DNA of 64,000 nucleotides from Onthophagus taurus (lineage: Eukaryota > Arthropoda > Insecta > Coleoptera > Scarabaeidae). The position numbers were made by a program, and so were the translations under genes. The notes beneath the pieces were generated by a model that worked only from the letters and a program-made list of their open reading frames with translations, was not told the origin of the DNA and searched no databases. The first letter of the stretch is position 1. Each line of letters opens with the position of its first letter. The DNA lies in the NCBI RefSeq assembly GCF_036711975.1, contig NC_091971.1, positions 31,689,501 through 31,753,500 of the forward strand, written 5' to 3'. Below, in pieces: positions 45,107 to 55,905 of this stretch.

Positions 45107-45342
45107 CTAACAGTAACGACCGTTACTACCCCTAAATTAAAAAGTTCTCGAGAATTCTTGGATTTATTCTGCCATTTTGCACAAGCAAGTAACTGCTTCG
45201 CATATCTATGTAGATCAATAACTTTGCCCCAGTAATACGCTATGAGAGTTGTTACCCGGAACAAAGATTTAAATCCTTTCTTTTTCCAAGTACCGTCTGC
45301 AGATACTCTCTGCAGCTTCTCTCTTCTTCGATAGCTTTTCAC

Positions 45343-46179
45343 AACATTAACCTCTTAAGCGCTTTTTACGTCGAGCGTGTGTGGACAACCCGGTGTGCGA
45401 TTCGTTTTGCCGCATGCGAACATATTCGTCACACCCAACATCTTTATTGTTAAAATCGTCATTCCCACCGCGTATAAAGTGAATTCCAGTTTCCAGTTTT
45501 TGCTTATTAAGTTTATTTCATTATTAAAACAACATAATAACATAAAACATATTCTTCACAGAAATAAATATTATAAGTTTAAAGTAGAACTAACACTAGC
45601 ACTATCACTAGAACCAACACTAGACCTAGAACTAGAAACTTTCGAGTTAAGTCGTGCGTCTTTTGAAAAAATATTTAACGTTTCGGGTGCCATGTTGCAC
45701 CAGTATCGTCATTCCTTTCTAATTTTGTTTTCATAACAAAGGAAATCTGGGAAATATCGCTCTAGTAGCCGAGCCTAGTAGCAGCTCCATCAAAAAATGT
45801 AGCCGATGTTTTCTACCACCAATTCCATGAATTTGGTAACAATAGGGCCGTTAAGGTCAATCGATGAGAAAGACCGTCTTTCAAAAAATCGATAATGTAA
45901 ATTAAATTAGACGGATTAGTAACGTTTTCACGTTCGAAAATTGTTTAATTTTTGCAATAATTAATGTAAAACTTTAAAATTCCCCACCCCTGATTCATTG
46001 TGACGTTTTAAGTAAGAAGAAAGAAATCACAGACGTTCTATGTTTTGTAGTTGGTTACATGTGGCGACCTCTGTGTTGTTATGATATTTTCGTGTCTCGC
46101 GTTAACCTCCAAACGCACCTCAAATGTCAAACGTATAATATCGTCGACTGTTTACGTGTTAAGAATAAGTAAAGTTAAG
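45343..46179. other. Spacer with ACTAGAAC-type low-complexity repeat
   Basis: No supported gene. At about 45585-45650 a degenerate tandem of CACTAG / CCTAGAACTAGAAAC units occurs. The frames here are not recognisable. Confidence 0.4.
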
Positions 46180-46756
46180 ATGAGTTTTAAAAATAGTTGC
46201 TTTGTGCCAACTTGTGACAATGATAAAAATAAAAATCCAGAACTATATTTTGTACCAGTTCCACTAAATGTAGACCGTCGAAAACGATGGTTTGAGGCAG
46301 TAGGTTTAGATAAAAATCCCAACATTACAACACGTTTTGTCTGCTGTGAACAACACTTTGATGTAAGTTTAAATTACATATTTGTAAATTGATTATCTTA
46401 TTTAATTATTTTTCTTTTAGTTTGAAAATGACGCTGAAAATTGGATGTTTTTCAAAACATTTAAGGACCAAGGTGACTTAAGTATTAAGTTACGATTAAA
46501 ACCAAAAGTTGTACCACATAAGATTTTATCACCGGACGTTATACAGTCCCCGAAACGAACTAAAGTGAAATTAGAAGAAAGTGATGGTATGGAAATACCT
46601 TCTCCTTCTAAAAGTTCAAATCCATTTACAGCCTCTGATGAGTTGATGGATCTACAAACAAGTACACCTTGTGAAGAGGATGTGAAGAGGAGAGAAGCTC
46701 AAGTGATTAGGTTTAATTCAACGATGGGAGCCATACAATTGTCACCAAGTACGAAT

Positions 46757-47088
46757 TGAGTGCCGTTCGATCTGCTTGGCCATTGGTCGTCAACACTACC
46801 TACGGATCGGACGGTCGCCAACCAACCACAACGCCCGGTTGATAGGGTTTTACCCAAGGGCGCCTATATAAGGCGGCCGGGTTTCCATCAGCGGTTAATT
46901 CCAACCGAACTCCGAGGCGACAACAACAGCGACAACAAGCCAGCACTTCAACCGCCAATTCGAAGACGACCCCTTTTCGTCATAAAAAACCGTTGAGGGT
47001 TTTTTTTTGTACATATTTTGTAAATAAATTATTTTGTTTTATTCAACGACTGTTGTTTCTTCTTCGGCGCAATCCATCCCCCGTAACA
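46757..47088 (+). mobile_element. Probable solo LTR
   Basis: The 332-bp insert begins TGAGTGCC and ends CGTAACA (TG...CA), with imperfect 4-bp flanks GAAT/CAAT. It has a TATA box (TATATAA, 46865-46871), a plausible start region about 30 bp later, and a polyadenylation signal (AATAAA, 47023-47028), the features of a retrotransposon LTR. No internal domain is present. It interrupts the THAP transposase reading frame. The exact ends are uncertain by a base or two. Confidence 0.65.
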
Positions 47089-47827
47089 CAATCAAATTCA
47101 AAGTTTTATTTGGGATTGCCTAAGGAAATATTTGAAGTAGTCCACTTATTATCGGAAAGGGCAGCAGTGAATACAAGAGACATTTTTATAGTTTTAAAAA
47201 AGGTTAAATTGAACGATCCGTTGACAAGGATATCAATCGATTTTGGAGTGAGTGCAGTCCAAATTCACCAAATATTTACTGAGCATGTGCCAAAAATAGC
47301 TACAGTGTTACAAAATTTAATTTTTTGGCCTACTCCAAGAATGATAAAGAGAACAACGCCGATTCCATTTAGACGGAGATATAGTAAGGTACAATCTATT
47401 ATTGATTGTTTTGAAATAGAAATTGAGAAACCATCGAATCCACTGCATCAAAGCTTAACATGGTCTGAATACAAAAAATGTAACACAGTGAAGTATCTTT
47501 TATCTTGTTGTCCAAATGGATTCATCAATTTTGTCTCTAAGGGCTATGCAGGACGTGCGTCTGATAAAGAAATTGTACAAAAATCGCAATTTCTTAACAA
47601 ACTACCTAAACAGGCGTGGGTTATGGCTGATCGTGGCTTTAAACATATTGTCCCTTTATTGCTGAAGAAGAAGTGTACCTTAGTAAGGCCACCATCAGTG
47701 TCAGCAGATGTTCCAAGCACCTCATCAGATGTTATGGAGAGTAAAAGAATTGCAAGTTTAAGAATTCATGTAGAGAGAGTTATTCAACGAATAAGAGAAT
47801 TTAATTTGTTACGTGCTCATTCTTGTG

Positions 47828-50191
47828 TAGGGTGTCCAATTCCCGGGACCAAAAATGTTTTCGGGATTCGGGACTAAATTCTAATTCCCGGTACTTGGAC
47901 CAAAGGTCCCGAATTCCCGAAAATAGTCCCGAAATCAAACTACGTTTGTAAAAAAATATTTAAAAAACATTTAAAAACGTACTTTGGGTTTTTTACTTTA
48001 GTGTTACTGTAGGAGTTCACCAATTGAATAAAACAAATTTATATAGAATGAGAGAAACATAAAAAAAATCACAAAATAGCAAATTAAAAAAAAATTTATT
48101 TTTTAAAATATGCTTTGAGTGCTACAAGTGCGTTTAAAGATTTATCTCCTAATACCGAGCGTATTTTCGTTGCAAAACGACCGGCAATAGAAAACGCCCT
48201 TTCCGATTGTACACTCGTGGGCGGTATGGTTAGCAAACACTCGTAGCATAGTTGAAGATTCTTGCCTCGACAACCGCGTTTCTCGAAAAGGGTCATTTCG
48301 TCTTTGATTATTGTAATTAATGAATTTCTTGTTGATGTTCCAATTTGAGGTGGTGATATTGCTCTCGTGCTGGTGGACGTAGACATTGCATTTTCAAATA
48401 TCCTATTTAATTTTTCTGCTAATGACAGTTCATTACCTTGTTGATTGTTTTTAAGACAAGATAGCGGAATATCGTCTTCCTCTTGCATTGTTGGCGACGA
48501 CGACGATGTGGGTGATAACCTTTGTATCAAGTTAGAAAAAAAAATGGGATATTTCCATAGTATCTGGATGATCAAAAAATAAATCATCCGATTTTTTAAT
48601 ATATATTTAAGCGGATTACAGAGATAGCTCAGTACACTTGATGTTACTGTTCTTCGTTCATTTATTCGCTGCTTTAATTCAGATTGCAAGGCTCTGCTAA
48701 ATGAAGTATTAATTTTTGAAAGTTCTTGAAACATAAACCTAAAGCTGGCATCAGTCGTGTAAAGATTGGCATCATGTCTACATACCGCCAACACAGTAAG
48801 TTTAATAGTTTCAAGACACTTTACAACTCCCTGTAGAACTTCAAAGTCATGGTCAGTCAGATTCATCGGCATGGATACATCAATCATAGCCTTCTGAATG
48901 CAGTCCTTTAGAAAAACAAACCGTTCTAACATTTGAGCTAAGCTGTTCCATCGTGTTTTACAATCTAAAATAAGTTTTAACTCCTTGCAATGTTTCCCTT
49001 TACATCGTTCTGCAGAACACTGTTTTTTAAAGGAGAGCGACGAAATAATTTGACAATCTTCCGTACTTCGGTTACCAGTTTGTGAATGTTGTTCGTTCCC
49101 GTAATTATTTAAATGAAAGCATATTTGGTCATCGTCTTCAATTAACTCAAAACCGCCGTCTTCATTATTGTCACTATTATAGTCGTCCTCGCTACTACTC
49201 GTGTTGCCATCAGTTTCTGTGTTTCGGTTTGATAATTTTTGTTCATTTTTAGAATAAATGACGGCAATCACTGCAAGTTGAATGCCATGAGCAAAGCATA
49301 ATTGCTGCAGTGGTTGTATTAAATTCCCTACTTTCACCATTACACTGGCTCCATCTGTTGTGATCGAAACAATGTCATTTTTTAAGCTTAACTTGGTACT
49401 AATAGGTACTAATCCTATATTTCAAATTTTAAGATTTTGTCTTAATTGTCCATCCAAGTATCCGTGAATATTTATATATCGTTTGTTGGCTATGGACGTC
49501 CATTCATCGAATGTTAAGCTGAAACGACGACCTTTTTCTCGTAGACATTGTACTTCATCGGTGAAATTGTCAAATACCTTTTCGCAATACATTAAAATTC
49601 TATTTTGAATTGTTGATGTAGAAATTGGTAAATTCTGAAATCCCCTTGCCTCTAAACCTTTAAAACTCATTAAAACAGCTTATATCACAGCTTATACCTA
49701 AAAAAATTTCATCACAATGAATGAAAAGCTTTTATTTATAATAGTTTCAAATTACCTGTATTTTTGTTTAATTTAGCTTTGTTAATTTATCTCAAATTAT
49801 TTGACGCGCACACAAAAACCTCCAGAGCACAGGCTAATTGGGCACATGATAATTGGTGCACCGCCGGTATATAACACCGATTCTACAAATATTGTAAGTC
49901 ATAACTCGTTTTAGCCGGTGATTCCCCTATCAATTTAGGTTTTTTACGAACTCGGAGAACCGTTTCGTTATATCACCCGTTAGCTAGTTGGAGTCTCGAG
50001 GTCAATATTTTTAACAGGTTGTAACCTGTTAGTTGTAGTCGTTCCGATATTTAAATTTTTTTCTTAAACTTTTTTCTTAGTCTTTCTTGGGACTTTTAAA
50101 ATCCCGGGACTTCTTAGTGGTCCCGGACCTACATTTCTTTCAAGAAATCCCGGGACGGAACCGGGACTAAATACCGGGACTGGACACCCTA
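47828..50191 (-). mobile_element. hAT transposon, 8-bp TSD TTCTTGTG
   Basis: TTCTTGTG occurs directly before (47820-47827) and after (50192-50199) the element: an 8-bp duplication as expected for hAT. The ends are inverted: TAGGGTGTCCAATTCCCGGG on the left and TAGGGTGTCCAGTCCCGGTA read inward from the right. Both subterminal regions are full of GGGACC/CCCGGGA motifs (47845-47935 and 50095-50180). Removing the element and one TSD copy restores the THAP transposase frame (HSCVDHELL). Confidence 0.93.
48096..49670 (-). pseudogene. hAT transposase, frameshifted
   Basis: The upstream part (49670-49422) has GRRFSLTFDEWTSIANKRYI (first catalytic Asp). After a frame change, ITTDGASVMVKVG leads into the main frame (49340-48096), which has LQQLCFAHGIQLAV, LDCKTRWNSLAQMLERF (the hAT RW motif) and the C-terminal dimerisation block SVQSERAFSIAGRFATKIRS, ALVALKAYF. 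No N-terminal BED finger is visible. At least one frameshift near 49400 makes this copy inactive. Confidence 0.85.
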
Positions 50192-50472
50192 TTCTTGTGT
50201 GGACCACGAACTTTTATATTTATTGGATTTATGTGTGACAATAGCTGGTGCCATAGTAAATCTACAAGAATGTGTGCTAAAATGATTTTTTGTTTTTTGT
50301 TTTATTATGTTAAGTTTTATTCAATATTTTAATTATAACAACTTGTATTATTTGAACATTCCAACACCATTATTAAAGTTTAAAGTTATAAAAATAAAAG
50401 TCTTGAAATTGTTTTAAAAAGAAAAATAAAATCTTAATATTTAGTATTACATATATTTTTTAATCATTACAA

Positions 50473-51473
50473 TTAAAATTCTTTAAAAATTGGGAATATA
50501 GAATTCTTCCAGAAATTATTGCTGCACTCTAAATACTCTTCACAAAGTGAAATATCTAATTCTACATTGTAAATGTTAATTTCTTTGGTTTCCTCGAACT
50601 TAGGACTTGCAACACAAAAAATTCCCTTCTTTCTTCCACAAAAGTACATTTGTAGTTGCACTTGTAACAAATATTTTTTTTTAATTTCCCCATTTCCAAT
50701 ATAATTTTTTATTGTTGCTTCTTTTGCTGGACATTTTATTTCAAATACAAACTCGTCATTTACTCCGTCCGGTGATGCACCAAATAGTGGGTATTTTTGG
50801 CATAAAAATATTCCGTGGTGTGATATTTTTGTACCTAGACGTATTTCCAGTTCTACAATCACTAGAGGTTCTAAGATTTTGCCTCCAGTAATGGCTGAAG
50901 TGGTTATTTTTTTTACTATAGTCGAGCCGTCGAATTTGTGCAGTGATAAATCACCGTGACAGGTAGGTACATTTCTCACATCGAAGGTCGCCCTGTCCGG
51001 ATTCGTCAAAGTAAGTGACCACACCCCTCCTGGGGGTAGCGCACTGAGCGCGTTGCTGGGGACAAAAAAGTAATAAAAGCCGCCGACGCACTGTGAACGG
51101 TATTCATAACTTCTTATCTGACTGTAAAGGAAGGTTTATTCTCGTATAGTGTAGCTGCGCCTTATAGACCCTGGCGGGAGTAGGCGGTTACATAACGAAG
51201 GAACTGACTACCCCTTTTTTTGTAAGTACCTGTCACGGTGATTTACCACTGCACAAATTCGACGGCTCGACTATAGCTCCCATTATTGTTTCTACCAATG
51301 AGCCATCGACGGTTTTGCACCGGGCTGCTTCATACAGGTTTGATGCTGTGACGCGACCAAAACGAATTTCATGCCAATCTGTACATTCAGATTGTAACTT
51401 AGATGATATTTCTGCCTGTTTTATATTCTCCACGGTCATACGCTCTTTCATAAATTCCACGAAACCGTCTACA
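50473..51473 (-). pseudogene. YqaJ-type nuclease gene, interrupted by MITE
   Basis: After the acceptor TTTTTTTCAG (51474) the frame reads VDGFVEFMKERMTV, then WHEIRFGRVTASNLYEAARC and GSLVETIMGAI. The MITE at 50921-51271 follows; beyond it the frame continues VKKITTSAITGG, YPLFGASPDGVNDEFVFEIK (the D...E-x-K nuclease core), and KKKYLLQVQLQMYFCGRKKG. This is the YqaJ/lambda-exonuclease fold. Removing the MITE and one TATA restores the frame exactly. Upstream exons are not visible. It converges with the THAP transposase gene, 188 bp apart, so the two are likely the two genes of one ISL2EU-type element. Confidence 0.75.
50921..51271. mobile_element. MITE inside the YqaJ gene, TSD TATA
   Basis: 351 bp flanked by TATA (50917-50920, 51272-51275). 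The ends are inverted over about 48 bp: GTCGAGCCGTCGAATTTGTG then CAGTGATAAATCACCG on the left and the same sequence, with one or two differences, on the right. No coding capacity. Duplication could be TA within TATA. The join IMGAI-VKKITTS after removal supports the ends. Confidence 0.85.
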
Positions 51474-51519
51474 CTGAAAAAAATGGAGGGAATCTTACAA
51501 TCATCTTATGGCAACATTT

Positions 51520-51997
51520 TACAATGATATAATTGTAATGAAGTCAATTACGATCATATTCAGTCACACGTGCTACGTGCGGTCGCGCATTGTCATGCAT
51601 TAGCATGAATCCGTCATCAATAAAATGGAAATAGGGCACGACAGCTTCTTACAGAATATCTTGGATATAACGGTGGGCATTTAGCGTGCCATTTTCAACA
51701 AAGATGACCATCAGGTGACCGGAGACAAAATCAGGACTCGTCAGTGAAGAGCACCTTACCCCATTGTTCCATTTTCCAATTCGTATGTAGGCGCCCAAAT
51801 TGAAAACGTGCTCGCCTATGTCTCTGGAGCAGCCGCTGTCTTTTGGCAGGTCTTCCTGCAGTTAGATCACTTTCAGCAAGTCTTCGACGAATGGTTCTTT
51901 TACTTACGTCAACCCCACGCACCATTTGAAGACGATGCCGAGTTTCTACAGCAGTCGTTCTACGATTCCTCAGAGTGTTTAGCACAATAAATCTCAA
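51520..51997 (-). pseudogene. Tc1-like transposase fragment with internal deletion
   Basis: Reads NTLRNRRTTAVETRHRLQMV, RGVDVSKRTIRRRLAESDL, TAGRPAKRQRLLQRHRRARF and GKVLFTDES, the DNA-binding domain and first catalytic Asp of Tc1 transposases. Sequence then jumps to GTLNAHRYIQDIL and FMLMHDNARPH (second Asp region). The segment between and the end with the third acidic residue are missing. Confidence 0.8.
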
Positions 51998-52520
51998 TTA
52001 AAACATCTTCAATTAAACTAATAATACGCGCAACATCAGTTATTGACAACGGCATCTTTGACAACTGTCAATTTACTATTCGAAACAACTGACATACGCT
52101 ACCTAGCGCGCCACCTTAGATTTTGTATGCTTGTTTGTCTTGTTTTCACAGGCATTCGCTTTAAAACACTGCATCTTCGTTAGTAACAGAGATAATAGAG
52201 TGAATAAAAAAACAAAATGTTCAGAAAATATTGGGTTACCGTTTGATTCCAGTTAACACCCTCTGCTGTAGCATCTGCACCCCACAGGGTATTTCAAATT
52301 TCGAGAAAAAATGCATTTCTCATTCTTGCACCCCGTATATGTTCAAATTAATATCCGAATAAAAATTTCTATCGCAGGATTATTACAGAAGAATCAACCT
52401 TTCGATCAAAAAAGGAATCATCAAAATCGAATGAGTGGTTCGCGAGAAACCCAGCTTTGAAATTGTGGCAAAATTTTAGTGGCCGGTTTTTTTTGCCGGT
52501 CAGTTTAGTTTTGGCCACGT
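51998..52520. other. Non-coding stretch with unassigned repeats
   Basis: No gene. GCACCCCACAGGGTATTTC and the inverted-looking GAAATGCATTTTTTCTCGAA suggest another small mobile-element remnant (about 52275-52345), without clear ends. Confidence 0.35.
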
Positions 52521-52857
52521 TAACAGGGGTGTGGAGTCGGAGTCGGGAGTCATGGAGTCGGTGTATATTTGAGGAGTCGGAGTCGGAGCCGGAGTCGTAT
52601 GTAACTAAACCGACCTCGACTCCTTCAAAAACAAAACACAAAAATAATTTACGTATTAATAATATATATTTATAAAATATGAAATTTTTACAAAAATATT
52701 AATAGAAACGAAACATTTAAAAAAGTATTGCCTCTAAAATATCATCTTTCAGTGTTGCTCTCTCTTGATCTTTCAGTGTCGGAGTGGTAGCCGGAGTCGA
52801 AACAAAAAAAATTAAGGAGCCGGAGTCGTTACATTTTTGAACGACTCCACACCCCTG
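52521..52857. mobile_element. hAT-like MITE built of GGAGTCGGAGTC repeats
   Basis: An 8-bp flank, GGCCACGT on the left (52513-52520) and GGCCACGG on the right (52858-52865), fits a hAT duplication with one change. The ends are inverted: TAACAGGGGTGTGGAGTCGG on the left and CAGGGGTGTGGAGTCG read inward from the right. Both ends have runs of GGAGTCGGAGTCGGAG. It has no coding capacity. Confidence 0.75.
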
Positions 52858-52865
52858 GGCCACGG

Positions 52866-53690
52866 TTCTAATGAGGGACGTCATCGAACTCTTTTGATTC
52901 TTTTGATTTCTCGTAGTCTCTGGTCTAGTTCGGTGAGATTGCTTCTTGCGTTCATTATTTCTAATTGCAGTCTCGTCATGTGGATGTTTTCCAGTTACCA
53001 AGGTAACTTTTCTTCTGGTATGGTTGAAAAATTATTAAAATTTACAGCCAACACAAATTTACAGTGGCTAACTGGAATTGACGATCTGGAAAGTTGTTGG
53101 TGGTGGTGCCTACAGTCTGCAGTAATTTGTATTAAAAGATTGCCTTGCAGTACACGAACTTCTTGCCGATCTTCGCACACCGTTTCTGCTGTTGAGTTGG
53201 CTTGATACACTATCCAGTCCGATTCGGTGGAATGTATACTTTCTTCCTGTAGTCGAGATGTTCTTTTATGCGTGCACATTGATATGGGAAGATGTCGCAG
53301 TGTTTCGTACGCACACGTTTGTCGTTTACTTGCATCTAAACTTGTAGCTTGGCCCAAATATTCTTCACGTTGAAATTCTTTATATTTGTTAACGGTCGTA
53401 AAATACTTATCTTTATTTTCTGCCAGGTACGGTTGGGGGACGTTGAGGATAAGATAGTTAGATTGTTGTTTGATAGGTAACGGGATTAACTGATAATACT
53501 GGTAGGTGGTTATTTTAACCCTTTTGCGACGTGCTATTTTTCTATTAACAATGTTCATAGGACGGGTTATGTTGAAGGTTTTCGGAATCGTACGGTCTTC
53601 GTCGGTATAGCATATGTATACCAGAAAAGTTCGTTCATCGGCGCTTGTACTTGAATATCATACTGTGCTGTCATTGCGGTACATTTTAAA
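52866..53690 (-). pseudogene. Envelope-like fragment of an errantivirus-type LTR element
   Basis: The open part (53558-52995) shows a pattern of spaced Cys and a YxLIPLP-like block followed by a conserved PQPYLAENKDKYF, which I associate with the envelope proteins of insect gypsy/errantivirus-type elements (baculovirus F-like). Weaker matches extend upstream to about 53690 in other frames and downstream to about 52866. Frameshifts, stops and a missing membrane end show that it is dead. No LTR, gag or pol piece lies beside it. The assignment is from pattern recognition and is moderate. Confidence 0.5.
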
Positions 53691-54002
53691 CTTTTTGTAC
53701 TAAGCTTAAACGTAACATTACTTACTTATTTATGTTGATTTCCGTGATGATAATAAAAAAAGATCATTTACATGATTTCTCGCATTTAGCTTCTGCTCGC
53801 CCAGGATTCATTACAAAAAATAAACATTTCTATTTGAAAATATTTATTTATTATAACAAAAACATCAAAAATAATGTAAACTGTAAATCATCAAAACTAA
53901 AGTATATATAGTATATCTTCATAATACCTATACTATATGCTACAAATAATATGTATACAATTCCTCAGATTTTTTTAGTAATTACGCTTTGAATGATATG
54001 TT
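53691..54002. other. AT-rich spacer
   Basis: No gene recognised between the envelope-like fragment and the piggyBac that follows. Confidence 0.4.
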
Positions 54003-55370
54003 TCAAAACAAGGAATTATACAAAGAGGAATTAATGATGTTGTGTTTCTCAAATATTTGCTCAATTAATTCAAGTTGAAAATCTGCTAGAGTTGTCCGTT
54101 TCTTCTTTTGAATATTGTATAAAATGTAAGGATTGTATATACAAATATCCACAAGATGGAAAAAGATTTTCTTATACCATTTGATGGCTTTTCTGGTACA
54201 TTTTATGGAACTTAGCATCATGTCTGATTTATCTACGGCACCCATATTTTCATTATATTCGAGCACTGCAGTAGGTTTCTGAACTTTTTGTTTTGTTATT
54301 TTATCAATTTTTTCAGTTTCAGTCATTGATATCTCATGAATGGTAGTTAACATATGAACTTCTCTCTTATCACACCATTTTATTGCAAGCGTTGGCCCAG
54401 ACGAATAAAAAATTACATCTCCTTTTCGTAATTTTTGACCAAACTTAATCATGTGTTTTCTATTTTTTTTAACAGTGCCACAAGCATTTACCTGTTGTTG
54501 GTGCAAATATTGAAATAACAATGGACTGCTGTACCAATTATCTACATACAGACAATGTCCCTTATGGAGGTAGTTATTCATAAGCATTAGGACTATTTGT
54601 CCTGATTTTCCAAGTTCTGGATTGTTACTTGTTATTTCAGTAGTTGAACCACTGTAGATAATAAAATCTAATATGTAACCAGTTTTGCAATCACTAATGA
54701 TGAACATTTTTATTCCAAACCTACTTCGTTTCGATGGAATATATTGCTTGAAGAGCAATCTACCTTTGAATAATAATAAACTTTCGTCTATGCAAAGATT
54801 TTGATAGGGTGTAAAATTTTTTGGTAAAATTTCTTTGAGTACTGTCGTCATAGAACTAATTTTACGAAGTCTGTCACTACTTTGTTCATTATTATTACGA
54901 AAGTGTAAAATCCTCATAATGAATTTAAATCTATCCCTTTTCATAACTTTGGCAAACATAGGGGTTTCTATAAGAATATTTGTTGACCAGTATTCATGAA
55001 TTTCCAATTTTTTAACTCTACTCATAAGTAACACTATTCCTAGGAAGCACATAAATTCGTCTGGTCCTAAATTTCTCATATTTTGTTTCATATTAACATC
55101 TTCCTCAATCATTTGCTGATAATAATTATTAGATTCAAAGACTATTTTGTTAATTATTTCTTCATTCATAAATTCAAGAAAAATGTTTAGAGCAGTCGAT
55201 GTGTCGGTAATATTTTTATTTTGAATACCACTATTACTTTCTTCAAAATCATGTACCTTTGGAGTCCACGTTGGTGTGTAGTGGGTGTGTATTCCCATGT
55301 GAAGTCGTTTGCCGAATTTACTTCGTTTTCATATAATTCCTCGTCCACCTCATCTTCTTCACTGTCACTT
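54003..55370 (-). pseudogene. piggyBac transposase PB4, 5'-truncated
   Basis: A 431-codon open part (55298-54003) covers the core: NLCIDESLLLFKGRLLFKQY (first Asp), GHCLYVDNWYSSPLLFQYL (second) and AVLEYNENMGAVDKSDMM (third and fourth). It ends near LADFQLELIEQIF, without the Cys-rich domain, like PB1. The acidic N-terminal part (DSEEDEVDEELYENE, about 55365-55300) is in another frame, and the gene stops abruptly at about 55372 against the P-derived repeat. So it is frameshifted near 55300 and has lost its start and 5' end. No TTAA-flanked termini were found. Confidence 0.82.
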
Positions 55371-55375
55371 TGAAT

Positions 55376-55905
55376 TGAACAACTTAAAATGGATGTATTG
55401 TCTAACGCAATTGTGTTTTCATTTTCGGCACCTTTTATATTAGCATGGAATAAATGGAATAATTGTCTAGCAGCAGTCGGATTACTGCAAAATCCTCCTC
55501 GTTATGTCATTGCACTAAAAAAATTTCTAAGCGGTCTTGTGATAACTTATATGTTAAAATAAATTTCAATGTACATTTATTTTGTACATATTTGCTATCT
55601 CTCTCATTAATTTTACACTTTCAATACATATTATAAAGCCCAAAAATCCGTTTTACTGCGGAAAGTAATTGGGCTTTTGTATCTTTAAACCAGTAATATA
55701 TTAAATAACTCAAATATGGCTGGAGCGTTTCGATGACTAATACTACGCTTAAATGTATTTTTACTAACTAATGATCTGGAATTTAATATATCAAATAAAT
55801 TATTAATTATTTCGCAAAATTCAGCGGTTGTATTATAGTTTTTAAATCTCTTTAAATTAGAATATTTCTTAAGATATTTTTATATATTATAATTAACATA
55901 ATAAT
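55376..55905 (-). repeat. P-element-derived dispersed repeat, copy 2
   Basis: Closely matches 34104-34640 in the same orientation, from GAACAACTTAAAATGG to about AACATAATAATTA. It lacks about 20 bp inside the coding block and has about 40 bp extra (AAAGCCCAAAAATCCG region, about 55630). The coding part is the P/THAP9 C-terminal block with frameshifts. Confidence 0.75.

Larger units (their letters stand above)
41480..45143 (-). mobile_element. Penelope-like element with inverted partial copy, 13-bp TSD
   Basis: Direct copies of GTTCTCGAGAATT (41467-41479 and 45144-45156) flank the element. It contains a near full-length polyprotein on the minus strand, and upstream of it an inverted partial copy of its own 3' part (44538-45106, matching 41480-42355). 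Such inverted tail copies are typical of Penelope-like elements. The inverted copy lacks about 300 bp of the 3' untranslated region. A stretch of about 37 bp at 45107-45143 matches neither arm. The CTGAAGAAGG...CCGAAAGC stem-loop (41554-41590) lies in the 3' region. Confidence 0.82.
41123..45342 (-). pseudogene. Mutator-like (MULE) transposase gene, split by Penelope element
   Basis: The upstream part (45342-45144) reads RVSADGTWKKKGFKSLFRVT (first catalytic Asp region) and TTLIAYYWGKVIDL. The downstream part (41479-41123) continues HEGSAGSMEVESVK, stop, MFLKSEDVHGVKYGNYIGDD (second Asp), and GGKGKLTES-like sequence. The order fits the eukaryotic Mutator-like transposase domain found in insects. 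The intervening 3.66 kb is a Penelope-like element bounded by the 13-bp duplication GTTCTCGAGAATT; removing it rejoins the frame as KSKNSRE-HLEREHDHEDC. Stops (for example after ESVK) show that the gene was also decaying by itself. Confidence 0.72.
46180..50285 (+). pseudogene. ISL2EU-like transposase gene (THAP + DDE), three-way interrupted
   Basis: Exon 1 (46180-46362) encodes a THAP zinc finger: CFVPTCDNDKNKNPELYF, RKRWFEAVGL and FVCCEQHF, with donor GTAAGT. Exon 2 begins at 46421 after TTTTAG with FENDAENWMFF. It is cut by a solo LTR (46757-47088), resumes FYLGLPKEIFEVVHLLSERA, a helix-turn-helix-like block (ISIDFGVSAVQIHQIF), WVMADRGFKHIVPLLL (Asp) and LRIHVERVIQRIREF (Glu). It is cut again by a hAT (47828-50191) and ends DHELLYLLDLCVTIAGAIVN to TGA at 50283-50285. 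THAP plus DDE_4-like core fits ISL2EU-type transposons, which are also known to carry a YqaJ nuclease; such a gene follows at 50473. Confidence 0.75.

Noticed and set aside
45377-45736. 119-codon frame as a gene
   Set aside because: Its second half comes from the ACTAGAAC-type low-complexity repeat; no motif.
46760-46996. 78-codon frame in the THAP gene
   Set aside because: It lies entirely within the solo LTR and has no similarity I recognise.
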